Source: JAFGDI01 sp963662515 (GTDB lineage: Bacteria; Planctomycetota; Phycisphaerae; Sedimentisphaerales; SM23-30). Taken from it: 64,000 nucleotides of DNA. Position numbers and translations under genes: made by a program. A model generated the notes under the pieces. It had not been told where the DNA came from and did no database searches. It worked only from the letters and a program-made list of their open reading frames with translations. The stretch is from positions 1,426,001-1,490,000 of the forward strand of contig OY759675.1 in assembly GCA_963662515.1 (NCBI GenBank), in the 5' to 3' direction. Below, piece by piece: positions 62,303 through 64,000 of this stretch; the stretch's first letter is position 1, and every line of letters starts with the position of its first letter.

Positions 62303-63932
62303 GATCGTTTAATCTTTTTTCGAGTGTGGACTTTTCTTCTTGATTGAAAGAAGCGGAAGACTCTTCACGATCATTAATGTTAAATTTATTAGGGCTAATG
62401 CAATTATCCTTCATGCTTTGAATGAATTCTGGTTTCCATATGTCTGTAATCACTTCTCCATCAAAGTGGACCTGGCTGTTCTCAAGATTAAGTAACCAAA
62501 AAACAGTAGGTGCAATATCTGTCAGATTATGGTTGGTGGCTGCCCCTGATTTTACCTGCTCGCCAGTTGAAATGAAGATACCATTTTGGTGGTGTGTTCC
62601 CATGTGGAAGGTATTATTAAGGTTGATATTGATAATATCCTGATCTGCCATATCCGGCTTAAAACAGAATGTCCAGTTATCAATGGGCACGATTGTAAGA
62701 TCCGGCATATACTTTAATTTGCTACCGGAGTAAATATCTTCCTTTCGATATATGTTCTGGACAACTGGCTTGCCGTCCCTATCAGTTATACTGCCTATCT
62801 GAGCTATAATATCGTTTATTATCTCATCTTTATGCTTCTGGTCTAAAATATGAATAAAACATTCTCTGCAACTGGTGGAGCAGTGGACTTTACAGTCAAA
62901 CTTGTATGTATTGGATGTGTTTTTTAGGTTTGTCTTTAGTTCTAATTTCTCAACTGCTGTTTCAGGCATGAATTTCCTGATAAACTTTCCAAAACCAAGA
63001 TTTTTTAATGTCTTAACCAGTCCGAATGCTTTCTTTTGCGTTTTTGGCTGACAATCGAGTTTATATTTAATATAGTTATCGTCTATATAACCATTTCTTT
63101 TGAGCCAGCCTGCCATGTTATATTCATAGAGATGAGACTGAAAACCATGGTCAGAAACTAAAAAGGTTATGTTGCCTTTACTTAATTCTATAGTGTTTTT
63201 TATCACATTATCAAGATGACCATAAAAATCTTTGAAGACCAGTTTTTGATTTTCTTTATTAAAAAGCGGATGCTGCGGATCTATGAAGCACCATAATCCA
63301 TGTTGTATAATATCCGTCTCGTGATAGTGTACCATAAACAGATCATATTCACTATTGGTTATCATGAATTTTGCAGCTTCATATCTCCAGTTCAGATTTT
63401 TTTTCATGAGATTGATAAAGGTGGTTACATCAGTTTCGGCCGGAGATATATATGCTTTTTCCAGATTCAGAATGTCATAGTCTGGAATATGTTTCAAGAG
63501 CTTTTGTTTAAGTTCAGGCGGCCAGGTAAAATTACTATCCAGGCTGGGGGTTAATAAGCCGCCAACAATATCTCCACTATCAGATTTTGGTGGATATGTC
63601 ATAGGAACATTCAAAGTACCCACCTTAAGCCCGGCATCTGTCGCAAGCTGCCATATAGTATTATTCAAACTGGTAGAATTTACTATCGAACTGGTTTTAT
63701 TGTCATTATCCCAACGCCAGAAATCGTAAACACCATTTTCTCCGGGATTGCGGCCGGTTTGAAAACTACCCCACGCTGCCGGGGTAATAGCAGGTATTGT
63801 AGAGTGAAGTATGCCGCTGGCTCCCTGTTCCATGATCCTTTTCAGATTGGGCATATATCCGCCATCTATCGCCGGTTGTAATAAGCTCCAACTGCCACCA
63901 TCAATACCAATTATTAGAATTTTGTTTTTCAT
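62289..63932 (-). CDS. AlkP-superfamily phosphodiesterase/phosphatase-like protein
   Basis: 547 aa. The N-terminal 'LIIGIDGGSWSLLQPAIDGG' and 'HSTIPAITPAAWGSFQTGRN' supply the metal Asp and the nucleophile Thr/Ser of type I phosphodiesterase/nucleotide pyrophosphatase folds. 'MVHYHETDIIQHGLW' and 'LVSDHGFQSH' give further metal Asp/His ligands, and a late 'MGTHHQNGIFISTG' the last His. The C-terminus 'EKRLNDLGYM' is a recognised end of this family. A Cys pair 'CSTSCREC' is unusual. No signal peptide was seen, so it may be cytosolic and act on lipid- or sugar-linked phosphates during glycan assembly (inference). The partner glycosyltransferase overlaps its end by 14 nt. Confidence 0.85.
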   Translation of the reverse strand: MKNKILIIGIDGGSWSLLQPAIDGGYMPNLKRIMEQGASGILHSTIPAITPAAWGSFQTGRNPGENGVYDFWRWDNDNKTSSIVNSTSLNNTIWQLATDAGLKVGTLNVPMTYPPKSDSGDIVGGLLTPSLDSNFTWPPELKQKLLKHIPDYDILNLEKAYISPAETDVTTFINLMKKNLNWRYEAAKFMITNSEYDLFMVHYHETDIIQHGLWCFIDPQHPLFNKENQKLVFKDFYGHLDNVIKNTIELSKGNITFLVSDHGFQSHLYEYNMAGWLKRNGYIDDNYIKYKLDCQPKTQKKAFGLVKTLKNLGFGKFIRKFMPETAVEKLELKTNLKNTSNTYKFDCKVHCSTSCRECFIHILDQKHKDEIINDIIAQIGSITDRDGKPVVQNIYRKEDIYSGSKLKYMPDLTIVPIDNWTFCFKPDMADQDIININLNNTFHMGTHHQNGIFISTGEQVKSGAATNHNLTDIAPTVFWLLNLENSQVHFDGEVITDIWKPEFIQSMKDNCISPNKFNINDREESSASFNQEEKSTLEKRLNDLGYM

Positions 63933-63963
63933 GGTATATCTCTATTTCGTAAGCTCAAGATAT

Positions 63964-64000
63964 CTACATATATCCCAAATCTTTAAGTTTGTGAGCTATT
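63964..64000 (-). CDS. C-terminal end of a tandem AlkP-superfamily paralogue (runs out of window)
   Basis: On the minus strand the last 11 codons read AHKLKDLGYM then TAG, nearly the same end as the neighbouring protein (RLNDLGYM). The rest lies beyond 64000. It indicates two tandem paralogues with 31 nt between them. Confidence 0.7.
   Translation of the reverse strand, partial: IAHKLKDLGYM

Overview
The window looks like chromosome of an anaerobic or microaerobic polysaccharide-degrading planctomycete, most likely Phycisphaerae/Sedimentisphaerales-like. This is inferred from family content, not from a marker gene. The clues are a small lysine-rich protein of the Planctomycetes/Verrucomicrobia type (20004-20216), dockerin-like tails on secreted proteins, an ECF sigma/FecR pair followed by a discoidin-LamG protein, many secreted glycoside hydrolases (clan A, GH2, GH43, GH31, GH130) and a flavodiiron protein. 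No rRNA, tRNA, CRISPR array, insertion sequence or integrase was seen.

Left part (1-17.3 kb): the C-terminal 2888 residues of a giant acidic secreted protein, then a signalling block: a membrane-anchored coiled-coil protein, a TPR/FHA-like protein, and a Ser/Thr kinase fused to a very large membrane region with a TM2 domain. Two different 21-bp tandem arrays follow (15292-15572 and 15698-15907), then another membrane protein. 17.4-23.6 kb holds a clan-A glycoside hydrolase abutting an archease gene, the small basic protein, a class I aminotransferase, and on the minus strand a lipocalin and a beta-CASP metallo-beta-lactamase protein.

Middle part (23.8-39.9 kb): a secreted GH2 enzyme; a minus-strand pair of a plant-type glucuronokinase homologue and GalU, suggesting a salvage route to UDP-glucuronate; flavodiiron protein FprA; and an ATP-grasp enzyme. 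A seven- to nine-gene cluster (32.5-39.9 kb) follows: a TPR/Ig-like exported protein, a membrane protein, a sensor histidine kinase, two tiny lipoprotein genes of 26 and 23 codons, a DUF4097 lipoprotein, a small membrane protein and an OmpR-type response regulator. A perfect 7-4-7 direct repeat of the kind bound by OmpR/PhoB regulators lies upstream of the cluster.

Right part (40-64 kb): GH43, a methyltransferase, GH31, ECF sigma + FecR-type anti-sigma, a discoidin/LamG/dockerin protein, a GH130-like enzyme with an internal dockerin, a 1.26k-residue beta-propeller/metalloprotease/dockerin protein, L-rhamnose mutarotase, a zinc-cluster DUF6398 protein and an RlmN-like radical SAM methyltransferase whose mRNA may be leaderless. 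Next is a stranded fragment of a phage/conjugative polyvalent protein, cut off where it meets a minus-strand glycosyltransferase gene. The last genes are two tandem AlkP-superfamily paralogues ending in the same residues (the second only at the window edge). The glycoside hydrolases, rhamnose mutarotase and glucuronate activation fit growth on acidic, rhamnose/uronate-containing polysaccharides.
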